From: Turritopsis dohrnii
Lineage: Eukaryota; Cnidaria; Hydrozoa; Anthoathecata; Oceaniidae
Assembly (NCBI GenBank): GCA_027922465.2
Contig: BQMF02000493.1
Coordinates: 62,001 to 126,000 of the forward strand
DNA: 64,000 nucleotides
Direction of reading: 5' to 3'
Numbering within the stretch: position 1 is the first letter of the stretch; each line of letters opens with the position of its first letter. The position numbers and the translations under genes are program-made. Below, piece by piece: positions 34,493 to 49,400 of this stretch. The notes under the pieces were generated by a model. It was not told the origin of the DNA and did not search any database. It was given only the letters and a program-made list of their open reading frames with translations.

Positions 34493-37400
34493 GTGATATT
34501 TAATATAATATTATTATAATGTTATATAAAATAATATTTTCTGTAACCTTCACTTATAAATAAATAGCATTCCAGATATGAAGGTGTAGCACTTATATCT
34601 TGGCAATTCTCATATGGTTGATTATAATTAAGAACTAATGACCACTTGTTTAGTTTTAACTAGCTGTCACATTTACACTGAAGAAGGAAACTTTTTTTTC
34701 CTCAATTACTCTGAAGTGAATAAGACCTGTGGCATAATGTGTCAAAGTTTTATTAATGCTCCAATATTATGCACTATATTAGATAATTAAGCACAAGTTT
34801 CTGATCCAGCTTTCAATGTTAGCTTTTCATATTATGTTTTTCTCGCTTTCCTCTTCACTATAGTACTTGATTCTTATAGAGTTTGTGCATTGATACCAGC
34901 TTTTTGTAAATAATTTGACAAATAAAGCCGTTATATCCCGTATTATTTAACTGTTAAAACATTTAAAAATAAATAAAAGATAACTTGTATCCCGGGTAAA
35001 ACCTTTTACCGAGTTTAACTTTGAAAGCAATGTGTCCAATCCCGCATTCCTGTGTGCGAACCCTGTGACGAACATTTTAATTATGGAGTTGGAAATGGAA
35101 TGTGTACCCATGTTGTAGAGCTCGAATAACTGATTAAAAAAATGTTCAGTTTATTTAAGATATTGACAGAATTTTGAAGTACTTTATTATATTGATTGTA
35201 GCATACAGCACCATGTGGGAAAAAGAATGGTGGGTGTGAACAAAGTTGCTTGTCTGGAGTGTGTGGTTGCCATGCTGGATTTATCAGAAAGAATACCACG
35301 CATTGTGTTGGCAAGAACTGCGGCAGAATGTACTTTAACTATTGTCCAGGTGTGATTATGACTACTTAAGAAACAATTCGCATGAAACTGTTGACATTAT
35401 AATTAACCCTGTTTATTTTCATTTTTATTTTCAGTTGTCACTCGCAATTCTTTAGCGGCACTGCCAGGAGCCTGCGTAGAAGTAAGCATGCAATGCCCTG
35501 GTGATAGTACGTTGTTCCCTGTTAGATGTCAACTAGCCTGTCCATTAGGATATACATTAAAAGGAAGTAATTCAATCTCCTGTCAAACCACTGGCACATG
35601 GTCATCTCATCCAACCACATACTGTGATAGAAACAATAAGCCACCAACAGATGTAAGATTTATAAAAATCATTGTTCTAGCTAAGATTTTTATGACGCAT
35701 TGGGGCAAAAATTCATATATTTGATGGGAATCGACTTAACTTAGGGCTGGGGCTTTTATGGAAGGCAAATAATGCCTCTTTTTTTATTTCTGTTTAGATT
35801 TTACTATCGCAAAATACTGTAAATGAGAATGAAGCAGCTGGGTTTGTAGTTGGAATCTTGACCACTGTTGATGCTAACAAGAACGATGCTCACACTTACA
35901 AAATTACTGATGACCCTTGCAACTGTTTTCTTATTTCTAACAATAAGTTAAAGACCAGAAGAATATTTGACTTCGAAAATATGGCAAACAGGTTTTAACA
36001 TTTTGATTCTCTTTTGTGATACGTTCTATGTGAATCCGTTTATAGAGAGAAGAACAAGAGTTCTGACGGTGCATGATAATTTACCCTGATTTTTACATTT
36101 TGATATTATAGATATGTTGTGACCATTGAAAGTACAGATAATGGATTTCAACATTTGAGTGTTAACAAGACCTTCCAGATATTCATAAGTGATGTTAATG
36201 AAAAACCAACAGATATTATTGTATGAAAATTTTGTGTTTTAAATTTCCTAATTATCATGACGTTTCATTTTCAGTTCATTTCATTTGAGGACCTGAAAAT
36301 ATATTAGGATAAAATTTTGAAATTTCTTTTGTGATAATGACTTGAAAGAAACTGCAACTATAAATTATTTTGAAGTTAAAAGCGTTGTGCCTGAGGACTC
36401 AAGTGAGAAAATGTTCAACTTTTGTTTCAGCTTTCCAGCAATTTTCTGAATGAGAATGCAGACGAAAATACGATTGTGGGCACCTTGCAAACGGTAGATG
36501 ATGATAGCAAACAAACATACATGTATCAATTATTAGATGCTGCTAATGGATTATTCAAAGTGGATGGTAATCGTCTCATGGTAAAGTGCTATAGCATAGA
36601 TCTCTATATACTTTTTGAATAAATTGAAACTTGGCAAAATCGTCATAGCCCATGCTGTCTACCTTTCTAAAAGCATTTTTAGAAAATTTGAATCTGCATT
36701 TTTTAGACTGCAAAGAAGAACTATGGATGTGTATCAAAGAAACTTCCATTCAAATGCCCGTTGAATTATGAACAAAGTTCCTCATTCCAAGTGTATATAT
36801 TAACTGTAGATAGTGGAAACCCACCTCAGAGTGTTGCTAAGAAATTCACAATACAACTCGTTGATGTAAACGATCCGCCTTACAATGTTACACTGTCAAA
36901 CAATAAAGTAAAAGAAAATGCTATAAAGGGAACATTAGTTGGTAAATTTTCAGTTTCTGAAGAAGACCGTAGGCAAACAGTTGCGTTTACATTGCTCAAC
37001 AATGATAATGGAAATTTCTATGTCTCTGCCAATGGAAATTTATACAAAAACAAACCCTCTGACTATGAAACTACAAAGAGTCATCAGATCATTGTGGAGG
37101 CAACAGATAATGGCACACCAAAACTCAAGGTAACTCAAAATGATCAGAATAATGTAGTCTACTAACGAAGAGATAAGAAAATGAAAATTTCATCTTTTTT
37201 TTCTAAAGAAATAAGTGGTTGAAATTAACGTCACCTAGGAATATATTACAAATTCTATGCAGCCTTTTCTTCATTGTTTTTTAAAACAAAAAAAAGTTTA
37301 AAAGTTTGTCTGAACATGAAGCTCGCCTTCCTTGATCAAGGAATGTCATTTCAGATTTGGTAACTTGTGGTTTCTGTGATATTGTTCATTGTAATCTTAG

Positions 37401-40400
37401 ACTCTCCATTTTTCTTATCATCTAGACATCCGAGGTGTTTACAATCAATGTTATTGATGTCAATGAACCTCCAGTTTCCTTAAACTTTGTTTCATTATCA
37501 CCATCTGTTTCTGGAGTTAACAAAACTATTGCAATTCAAGAAAATGTTACCGCCAATACTCAACTGGGAAGATTTGAACTTTATGATAAAGATAATATCC
37601 AGAAAGTGAATATGAAGATTGATGATCCCTCTGGTACATTTGCCCTTGCTACTACAACTGTCACATGCCAATCTACATCCGTTAACCATTCTAAGTCCAA
37701 ATGTGTTGTCAACCTGTTGCTGAAGGTTTCCTTAAATCATGAAAGTTCTCCATTGTATAGGATCTCTTTGAAAATTACAGACCGACGTCACACAATATCT
37801 TATGATTATAAAATTGCAATTCTGGATTGCAATGACAGCCCAATCGGAATACTGATTAACAATGGCCGCAATGCAAGTGTATATGAAAACACCAAAGGTG
37901 TTATAATTGGAAGTCTTTCTACTGAAGATGAAGATATTGGACAATCTTACAACTACAAGATTATCAACGACTTTAACTTATTTGAGTTATCTTTGAGTTC
38001 TATAAAATTCAAAGATCATGCATTTGCAAATTTTGAAAGAAAATCTTCATATGTATTAAGAATTCAAAGTACAGATAATGGAGTACCAGCCAAAACTGTT
38101 ACTGATACAATCACTATAAATATACTGGATTTGAACGATGCACCAACTGATCTTTCTCTATCAAATAGTTATGTATACGAGAATTCAACAATTGGGCATA
38201 CTGTTGGACAACTTGTCATAACAGATGAAGATGCTGCATCCTCTTCAACACAACACTCCTGTGTCTTATCAAATTCAACTAACTTTATAATCAAGAGTGG
38301 TTTTGTTAAAGTCCATTCCAGTCTAGATTTTGAGAGCGAAAGTATTGTCTATCTAGCTGTAACATGTACAGATGTATCTATTGTGACCAAATGGGTCATT
38401 ATTGTGTCCATACTTGATGTCAATGAAGCACCAACAGCTATTCACATGTCCAACAGTCAACTTGCTGAGAACAATCTTGTACCTTTCAAAATTTGTGATT
38501 TACGTACTAGTGACCCGGACAATAAAAACGCACTTAATCAAATGTTTGGTTACACCATCCTTACCCACAAACAGCTTTTCGAAGTGAGACGTGATGGTTT
38601 ATATGCAAAGGCACAATTTGATTATGAAACAGCAACAACAGTTGACGTTGAGATAATGACAACTGACTCTGGAAATCCACCGTTATCCTTCAAGGAGTTG
38701 AAAACTATTCAGATTCTTGATATGAACGACTCCCCTACTGATATTAGTGTAAGTGACTATTTCTAGTATTTTGGAAATAACTTTTGGAAATTCTAAAAGG
38801 TATCATACTTTCAAAAAGTTTGTTTCTACATTAACACCCTTGTTCTATTTATTTGATGGAAATTTTTTAAAGGATATCACTGTTATTGAATGGGTGAGTG
38901 TATGTTTATTTCATTCTAGTTATCGAACAATGTTGTTTCTGAGAACAGTGGATCGGATGTGGTCATTGGAACATTGCAAGCGATTGATGAAGATTTAAAT
39001 CAGGATCACAAATACAGTTTGCTAGATAGTAGCAGCGGTCGCTTTCTACTGAATGGAAATCTACTTCAGGTCCAAATACTTACATGCCATTGAAATTGTC
39101 TCACTTTGAACTCCCTGAATATCAATGTTTGTGAGATCTGATACAATCTTAAATTTTTATTGTCATTTTTTGTTACTTCTTAATATTTTCATATTGCAGG
39201 TTGCCAAAAACAATTCAGAATGTTTAGAACATGGTGGTTTTAAATGTGAATTAAATTATGAGCAATCTTCTTTGCTCTTTGTGCTAGTTAAAGCCACAGA
39301 CGATGGCTCACCGCCATTAGAAATTTTGAAGAACATCTCGATTTATGTTTCTAATGTGAATGATAAACCCCGACAAATATCCATTTCCAATTACACGGTA
39401 CCAGAGCATGCTCCAATTGATTATGTAATTGGGAAGTTTACAGCAATTGATGAAGACCAAAATCAAATCATTCAATTTGCATTGATTGGAAAACACCAGG
39501 ATCTGTTTTACATCAATGACGACTCTCAATTATGCAAAAAGCTGAATCTTACTCTTCCAGCACAAATGCTATTTGTGCTTCATGTTGAAGCAAAAGATAA
39601 TGGTGCTCCCATTATGAAGGTTAATATTTTATTTACTTGTCTTTCTCTTTGCTATGTTAGCTTCCATAACATAAGAAAATATTGATCCCTCGAATTTAGG
39701 AATCAATTTGATTCAATTTCCCTGTAGTTTTAGTAATGAACAAACTGAGAAAGTGCTTAATAGTTTCAATTATGTATTCACTTAATAATACAATACACAT
39801 TTCTTTCTCTTGAATACGGTCTGTTTTCAGCTTTACTTTGTACTTTTAACAGATTTAATCTCCATTTAGATTGAATCAAATATCACCATTGAGGTTCTTG
39901 ATGTTAATGAGTCCCCAGTTAAGACAATTATCACTGATGAAGCAGCACAGCAATCTTTCAACGACAGTGATGTTCATATAAATGAAAATTTGCCTGCTGG
40001 TACAGTTGTAGGTACTATATACTCTTATGAAAAGGATATGTCTGCTAAATTAACATTCAAATTAGATGATACTAGCAATGGCATGTTTGAGTTAGACTCC
40101 ATTGTTGAGTGCACGAATTTTGCTGGCGATATCAAAACAAAGTGTCATGTGAAATTATTGACAAAGAAAATACTGAACTATGAATATCAGTCCTTGCATT
40201 CCATTATTGTTCGTACAACTGACCAAGCTGGTTTATCTCACATCCAAAAGTTTCTCATAAAAGTTGTTGATGTCAATGACTCTCCAACAGAAATCCTTTT
40301 GAGTGGTAGGAATCTAGGTTATGTCACAGAGAATTCTTTGGGTGTGTTTGTTGCTGATTTATCAACTATTGACCAAGACAATGGGCAAAAGCACGCCTAC

Positions 40401-43400
40401 GAAATAATTGGAGACAACAAAAACATTTTTGATATTTCACAACACAAACTGTTTTTAAAATATGACTATCAGGCTGATTATGAGCAAAAAGCATCTTATA
40501 TCGTCACATTGAAATCAACCGATGATGGTTCTCCGCCACAATCTGTTACCATTAATTGTACAATACTGGTTAAAGATTTGAATGAGAAGCCACTTGATAT
40601 GAAGCTAACAAGTAACACCATCTATGAAAATACAAATATAGGAACTCTTGTTGGGCAAATAAAAATCACCGATCCAGATAACTTTGGTAATAATACCATT
40701 AAACAGGCACACAAATGCACCATAACAAAAGAAGGGCCCATAGTCCTTTTCATTAATCAAATGACTGATAGTGGTTTGGGAGACATCTATCTTGTTGTTG
40801 TTAGTAATGTCGATTATGAATCCGTGAGTTTTTCATTTCTAATATTTCAATTTAATCCCATCAATTAGTTCATGTTTCTTTGTTATGAGGCATTTTGTGT
40901 CCATCATTCTTATTGGTTGGGAGACTTTTTTTTGATATGCTAGAACCAATACCAATACTATTGAAATGCTTTAATGCCTAACTATTTTCTAACCATTGAA
41001 TAGACCTATAATTTTTTCATTTGATTGTGTGTTGGATTTTCAGGATCCCGAAGGTAACGTTACCATCACTTGCTACGACTCTGGGAAGCCCAGTCTTTCC
41101 ATAACAAAGGAGCTCACAGTGAAAGTGATTGATGTAAATGAATCACCACTGTCCATTACTTTATCAAACTCAGATGTAATGGAAAATGCCTATCCTACTG
41201 TGATAGGTATGTGAATAGTAATGTAACGATATTCTTTAATGCAAAGTTGTTGATTGGTAAACTATGATATCTCCAACATAAGCTGCGTTATGTAAATAGT
41301 AGAACAATATACTACATCTGTTTTGAACTATAGATCACTTTTGGAGCAGCAGTCAAAAACTCTTCATTATATTGCACCTCAAAGTTTCATTATTCTAATT
41401 CTTTATCACTATAATTTGTTTTTTGTTTGTTTGTTTTATTATTATTCCATTTCATTTTATTAATTAATTTTGCTTATTAGTTGTTTGTAATAGTAGTTAA
41501 ACTGTAATCTATTCCTATTCAGGTGTTTTGTCTACTGTTGATCCTGATAATTCAGCTGGAACCGTGAAACAAACATTTTCCTATAAGCTAATGAATACAA
41601 CTATGCCTTTTAAAATTGATGGTAACCTTCTGAAAGCAACTAGAACTTTAGATTATGAAGTAGAAAAAGGATTTACCTTGTACATTCGATCCACCGATAA
41701 TGGCAATCTTTCAGTTGTAGCAGCTGTCCCTATAGTGGTTATAGGTAAGCTGTCAATCCATTAAGCCCTCTTTATTTTTGATTTTCCTGCCTCCTAGCAT
41801 AGAAGAAACCATGACTAGTTGTCCAAATAAGAAAAAAATCCATTATCAGTGGCTTATGAGTCTGTTTATTTTTATTTGCTTTATGGTGAATCAGGTTTCC
41901 TCTTGTCTTTAATCCTCATTAAACAATACTAATAGTTATATCATGATGAAAAACTACAAAATTGTGTTTTTTGTTCATATTTAGATGTAAATGAGCCGCC
42001 AGTCGCAATATTATTGAGCAACAAAACTGTCAATGAAAATTCACCGAAAGGAACAGTAGTTGGATTTTTATCAGTCATTGATGATGATCGTTCAACGGAT
42101 GGAAGCAAGCAGCAACATTTTTATGATTTAAAAACAAATCCTCTTGGGCTGTTTCGAATCGCTGGCAATCAGTTGCAGATTGCAGAAGATAACACCATGT
42201 GTTTGACGCTGGGAGGTTTGCATTGTAAATTAAATTTCGAAGAAAAACGTTTCTTGAGTTTGGAAATAAGAGCAACTGATGATGGCCTGCCTGCTCAAAG
42301 TTTCGATAATAAGTTTTTGGTGGAGGTTCTGAATGTTAATGAAAATCCAAGAAATTTGCAACTCTCATCCAATATTGTTCCAGAAAATGCTAGTTTGGGC
42401 TTTGTTATTGGACACTTTACAGTGCAAGATGAAGATTATAGCCAAACCCATGCCTACTCACTTGTTGATGATAACAATGGAAGATTTTATGTCAACAAAA
42501 ATAATTCGTTGATTAAAGCAAAGGAAACTAACTATGAAAGCCAAAGGACACACAAAATAGTCGTAGCTGTTACAGACAATGGACATCCACCGAAAAAAGT
42601 TAGCATTTTTGATTGCTTCCGTCTTTGTTGTCGAATAATTTCTGAATTTCCTATTGTTATTTATTTCTGTTAGATAAGTAAAGAATTTCAAATAGTTGTT
42701 GAGAATGTCAATGAATCCCCGACAAACCTGCGTCTGACGAGTTTAAATGCTTCAGAGTCTTTCAACGACAACCAGCCTCGTATCAAAGAGAATCAGCCAG
42801 TCAATACTGTGGTGGCAACCATAGAAGCAGAGGACCAAGATGTAGTGCGAAATTTGAGATTTGATCTACTGGAAAATCTTGAGAACAAATTTGCTATCGC
42901 TTCAGGTGTGTCTTGCAAGAATGTCACCGTGTCAAATGCAGGTATGTTTTTATACTTCTTTCACTACTTCCATTTGATATTGGAGAAGACTTATTGCCTT
43001 TTCACATATGTTACATTTTCGTCATTAAACTGACTTTTTCTTGAAATCTGTTCAACAAGAAGTTGGACTGAAATAGATGGTTGTTCATCAAATTATTTTA
43101 AAGTAATATAACATTATCCTTAGCTTGCAGTGTGACAGAATTTATTTGCGTGTTTTTTAGTATGATAACATCAACTGTAAGACCTTGATCCTTCCTTAAT
43201 TTCAAATAGTTATTATGGCTAATAAGGCAAGGCTGAAAATAAAATAACTTTGTTTTATTTTGACTTTCGTGCAACAATATCTACTTTTTAGCAACGCATA
43301 CTCGATGTAAGGTGCATTTACTTGTCAATAAGACATTAAATTACGAAGAGCAATCTATATTTCTGATTTCCATACGGGTTACTGATCCCACTGGTTTGTC

Positions 43401-46400
43401 ACATACTGCAAGTTTCAACATTACTGTTATCAACAGCAATGATCCTCCAACTAATATTACCGTGGAAGGTGAACATTTAGTTTTTGTGAAGGAAAATCTG
43501 CGATACAAGAGAATTGGTTCGTTGGAAACCACTGATGAAGATCAGAATAGTAATTTCCTGTAAGGATTATTATTTTTACTATTATTTTATAGTTGAATTA
43601 GTGTATAATGAATGTTCTAGGAATTAGAGTTCATTGTACACAGGTGGTTGTGTTATGCATTAAGCTTTGGAGTAAAACCATTACATCAGAAAAAAAAAAA
43701 AAAATTTGAAGTTGTATTTTGAGAGCTGTAGTTTCTTTATAATACAGGCTTGACTATATCCAGTTTTGTCTCTAAAACTTAAGTTATAACGATTTCATCT
43801 CAGGTTTGTTGAAAGTGGAGTCAAGTACTGCAGGCAGGAACTGTAGAAAATTTTTCATTTTGTTTATAATCTATGCTTGGAATGATTAGGCCTTGTTTAC
43901 ACAAAGTTCAATGTTGTTGTTTTTTTCATCTGTAGCTTCACAGTAATCCATTTCAGATTTTTAACTGTGGTTATTTGTATTGAGTGTTTCAGTTCATCTG
44001 TTCTTTCGCCCAGATATACATATGAAACTAAGACTTTGTTTGTATTAAAAAGTTAAGTTGCAGTAGCAATTTGAGATCAACTGTGATGTCTAGTATGTTT
44101 TCATGTTTTCTTTTATGTTTTGTTTCTTTCAGATATCAACTTATTGACGATGCTGGCCAACGTTTTACTCTCCACAAAACCATTTTTAATGTTTATGAAC
44201 TTCAAACATCCGGTGTAATCCTGGATTACGAGAGTCAAGCCAATCACACCATTGTCGTAAAGAGTACAGATGATGGCAAACCTGCTTTGAGTGTTACACA
44301 AAGGATCACTGTTCAGGTAAAGACACCAAGAACTATTTCTCTTGCATCAATTCATTCAACCATTCATGTTTTTTCCTTTCTGGGAGATCGACAGGAAATA
44401 AAAACTGAGATATTCCTCTATTTATCCCAATGAGTGATATTACAGATACTGGAGAGCTAGTAAACTATTTCATTTCGTCTTTTTATTTTTATAAAAGGGT
44501 GAAATGTCATTACTATTCTGTATCCCGGAATCCTTTTTAATTCCTTTTTCTGAGAGCCTCGATTACGAATTAACTTTGATGGGAGATTCTTTTTCACAAA
44601 TTTCAATAAACATTAAAAACAGTCGACTCGAACACTTGATTTTCTCGAACTCTTCGATAACTTCGATAACCCGAATGGTAGCCTTGTAGTAGAGTGTTCG
44701 CTTCCTGTTCGGGAGGTCACGGGTTCAATCCCTGACCGAGTCATGCCAGCGACTATAACAGTGTGAATAATTACTCTCTGCTTAGCACTCAGCAAGAGAG
44801 TAGGAATGATGTCTAGGATGGTTGTCTAGTTGAGCGGTTACAGCCTTCGTAGCCCAAATGGGGGCTTTAAAATGCTCTAGGACCTCCTTCGCAGGACCCT
44901 CATTGATAACAGAACCTTAAGGAACTGAAGAGGCTATCCTGGATAAACATTCGTAAATAAATAAAATAAATAAACTTTCTTGTCTTTCCTTTGACCTCGC
45001 GGAGATTCCAACTATCGATACTTTGAACTATTTTCCCCTGATAGTTTTTCGGGTATTGTCAATTTTTATTTTTCAATTATAATGATATGTCAAAACTGCC
45101 ATGGAACTAAAGTGAATTTTCAACTTTACTTATATTTGCATTTCAGGTTATCGATGTAAACGAAGCTCCAAAAGATATCGTTTTGACGACTGACCACGTG
45201 AAGGAAAACACAGCAATCGGTGTTGCGATTGGCAACATAACTGTTATCGATCCCGACAATAGTCGGTTAAACCGACAAACTCACTCGTGTACGATGGTTC
45301 AAAATACAAACCAGAAATACATTTTATCAAACGAAATCCTAAGTGTTAATTCTATTCTGGATTACGAAGCATCTGCTCAAGATTTGGTAAGGATACTGTG
45401 CGAGGATTCCGGTTTTCCGAAAAAGTCGTTAGAAAAAGTACTTACAATTTACATCGAAGATGTGAACGAGAATCCGACGAGCATATCTCTTACCACTTCT
45501 GGTATAGTTCCCGAAAACGTTAACGATTATTTAGTTGGCGAGTTTGTAGCTGTTGATCCAGATGACAGTTTGCAACAGTTGAATTTCTCATTCGTCGGGT
45601 CTGTCGATACATCCTTTAAGCTGATTGGAAACGAATTACGAACTGCTAAAATGTTGAACTACGAACTGCAAAATTCTTATGTGTTGCACGTGAAAGTCAG
45701 TGATAAAGGAGGTATGTGTAGTCGCCTTATTAATACAGGGTTGATATAAGTACCCATACACTGTAGACATTTGAAATGCTTGTGTTGAAACATGGACAAT
45801 ATGGTATCCTGGTTGCTCATTCGTCTACCGATTTTAAAGTAGCTCAGTTTGTGGTGTAAACCTTGTTAAAGAGTTACTCGGGTTTTGGAACTCTTTTCCT
45901 TTATGACAATGACTTTATGTTTGAGAACAGAGGCATCGGTAACCCTCCGATGTATCAGTAAATGAAGGCAAAAAGGGTTATTTTCCGTAACCGATATTTA
46001 AGAAGCTTTTAACCGAAATGTTTAGAATGGGTCTAAAAACAGTCCATCTGTCCTTTCTTGAGTGTTATTATTAAATAGATTCAAAAATGTTTAAGATGTT
46101 TAAGTGGTTGTGCATAGTCGCCATGATAAGACTTTCTAAACAAATCTTTCTAATCAAATCGTCATTCTAGGTCTTACACATGTTGAAAGATTTACGATCA
46201 CTGTAGAGAATCGTAACGACGCCCCATCGGAAATTGTGTGTAACGACCCGTTTACATTGCCGGAGAATGAAAAAGTCGGCAAGTTGGTCGGCGTTTGTTT
46301 TGCTGTTGACGAAGACAAGTTTCAACATCACGGATACAAAATTACAAACACCTATGCGGTTGGCTATGGAGGAATGATGTTAGTTTTTTATCAGATTTTA

Positions 46401-49400
46401 TCAGATTTTTGACAGGTTCCCTGGTAGTTTCTTTCCGACGATATGGATATTGTCACAGAAGCGTCTGAATTATAGAAACCTTTATAGAGTTTCCAAGGAA
46501 AATGTGTTCAGCTAGACTTTGATTTACGAAACATGAACTTTGTTTAATCTCTTTCATAGAAAGGAATTGAGCAGTTCATCAATGCCGTTTACTATCCATT
46601 CAACATCAGGCGAAATTCAACTTAATACGAAATTAGATTATGAGCAATATTGGCAATATTCGTTGACGATTCAAACAAAAGATGACGGACAGCCGTCACT
46701 ATCCTACCAGAAAAATATAACCATTTCAGTCACCAATGTCAATCAGAAACCAACAGATATTTTACTGTCCAACAATCAGGTGAGATCATACAATAATCTG
46801 TTTATGTAATGCTAAGCTTGTTGCTGCAACTGGTAGCCTTGGTAGCCTTCTTGAGAGGTCATGGGTTCAATCCCCGATCGCGGTATGTCAGCGACTGTAA
46901 CAGTGTGAATCACTCCTCTCTGTTTTGCACTCAGCAAGAGAGTAGAAATGATGTCTAGGGTGGTTGTCTAGTTTCGTAGCCCAAATAGAGCCTTTCAGGA
47001 TCTGAGGAAGCTATCTTGGGTAAAGAAACGAAAATGAATAATGTCCGTACACAATCTGATGATGAAACAAGATTCGCAAAAATGCGACTATATATTTCCC
47101 CAAAGTTACAAACATTTTATCAATTATTGTGTGTACATTGATAACCATGAGAAAAATGTATCATTAAATAATTACAGTATAACTTCCATCAACCTGATAC
47201 TCAGATTGAATTTAATACCACAAAAAAAAACTTACTTCGAACTTAGGGGTAGGTTACACGTACAATTCACCCCAGAGTGAGTTCAACCCTGTCTGTGAAG
47301 AAATCACTTTGTCTGTATACACGTTATAGCCGGGGTGAAACACAACCCCAGGGCTTATTTCACCCCTGTTCATAAGACAGGGGTGAAATAAGCCCCGGGG
47401 TAATTTGAGCATGATTTTGACGTCTATGCACAAAATTGCTTTCAAACCAGGTTAAAAATGTGCGCAACTCACCTTTTTATGCTGAATTTCGTCCCGGTTT
47501 TTAACCTGTGTGTATTGTAACAAAAATTTACCCATCATCCCATTTTCATCCCGCCTACGTGTAACCGACCCCTTATTCTGAAATGAAGTTGTTCACGGTC
47601 AAATGATAAGGCTTCTCTTAAAATTCTTTGCTGAGGAGTTGACTGAGAAGTTACTATGGACAGGTAGCTAAAAATTATAAGACCTAAATGCGACTAAATA
47701 TTTCCACTTAAGCAACTGCATATCAACAATGCCATCAATGTGTAAGACAATTTCATCATAATATGTATGATCTCACAACACTATACAATCAAATTTGTAT
47801 ACAAGTTTTCTGTACAAAAAAGAAAAGAAAATTGTTAAACCTAAACCTTTCGGGTAATATAAGCAAATAACTATATATCAAAAGCAACCAAAATCTCTAC
47901 TAACAAATATTACGTGTAGCATTTCAAATTAGGACAGAATAGTTATTTTCAAAAAAAAGATGGGCTTAAAGTGACAATTTATAAAACTAAATTCAAGTAT
48001 TCAGAATAAACATTTCTGTTCAAAAAAATATGTTCACACTCATTGTTTATTACGGTAGCAGCGAAAGCGAATACCGTATTAAAACACCCTTGGATTCCTA
48101 CTACTCCTACTACTACTACTACTCCGGCCGAAACGGCAGTTTTTAGCCTACGATTTAGGGTATGCGAGTCCCTAGTAAAAACTCAATATACATTCTAATG
48201 AACGAACGCAGCCTTTTTGAATTTTCGAAGGTTTTCAATCACATACATTTAAAATACGTTTTCTTTGATATTTTATCACTTAATTGATGAAGGAATGGAT
48301 ATTAATCAAATAGGTCTACATAAAACTGGACTTTTAGTTACTTTTATGGTACTGAATCAATGAACTTTGGCACTTGAAAATAGATATGTTTTTCGTGTCA
48401 GTAAAGCACAGATCAGACTTTCTTATTACTTTCTACGTTTGTTAGCTATCTGTTCTGTCTTTGAACATAAAGGTTTTCAAAAATCGAGTTAAAAAAAGGC
48501 AGTTATCTGTTTGAATTCATTTTCGGTTTCAAAAAATTATAATTCAAAACATACATTTTTTTTCGAAGAAACGCGTTTTTTTTTCTACATAAGCTCTTAT
48601 AAAAAAACGTACGTTATAAACAGCTCATGCATGTATAATTCTTTTGTCTTCTAATAAATTAAATTGCTGGTGTGTTGCGATTAGACCCTATTTACACGAG
48701 TTAGTAATTTTAAACATTATAATATCGTTTATGCCTGTTTTCCACCAGTAAGATATCTCAAGAAATAACATTTACAGAACGTTTAAGAACTTTAAGTGAA
48801 ATTTCAAATTTAAAAGTATTCTTGTGGCAAGTACTTTTGCTGCTACCGTTTTGCGCCATCTGGCTCTTGTTTTGTGGTAAAAATGACCTTATATAAATAA
48901 ATCCCAAATGGAAAAAAATAAACTTTCACTACCAGTGAAAATACATATCTATAACCAAATCACTACAAAGCTGAAAGTAGAAGTTTGTGTTTCGCCTTGA
49001 TTTAATTTACAGACTGTCATCTGTATTGTGTTTTGATTTACGTTCGTTGTTCTACAGGAAAATTGACAGTATATTAAATTTTGTAAAATAAAATATGATA
49101 TACAGTTATCAAAACAGTATACGTGGCCATAGTAAACTATGTTTCTGTTGTTGGATTAAATGACGATCCAGGGAAGCACACTCAACCAGATTCTTTCAAG
49201 TTATTATGTGTTTCTCAATCCTGTGTTTTAAAATATTATACCTCATTGGTTTTCTGAACTTCTGTGTATGCGACATCACGTTTTTACTTGCTGTTTGAAC
49301 AAACTGGTTGAACTGGTTGTTTTCCAAATGAAAAGGGTTTCCTTTATGGCTGGGGTGTACATCATGCTTTCCAGTCCAGTTCAGTTGGGCTAACATTATT

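Noticed and set aside
44655..44770. Possible tRNA gene
   Set aside because: A and B boxes are present, but the 3' half and acceptor stem are missing and the body matches a SINE with a second copy at 46.8 kb.
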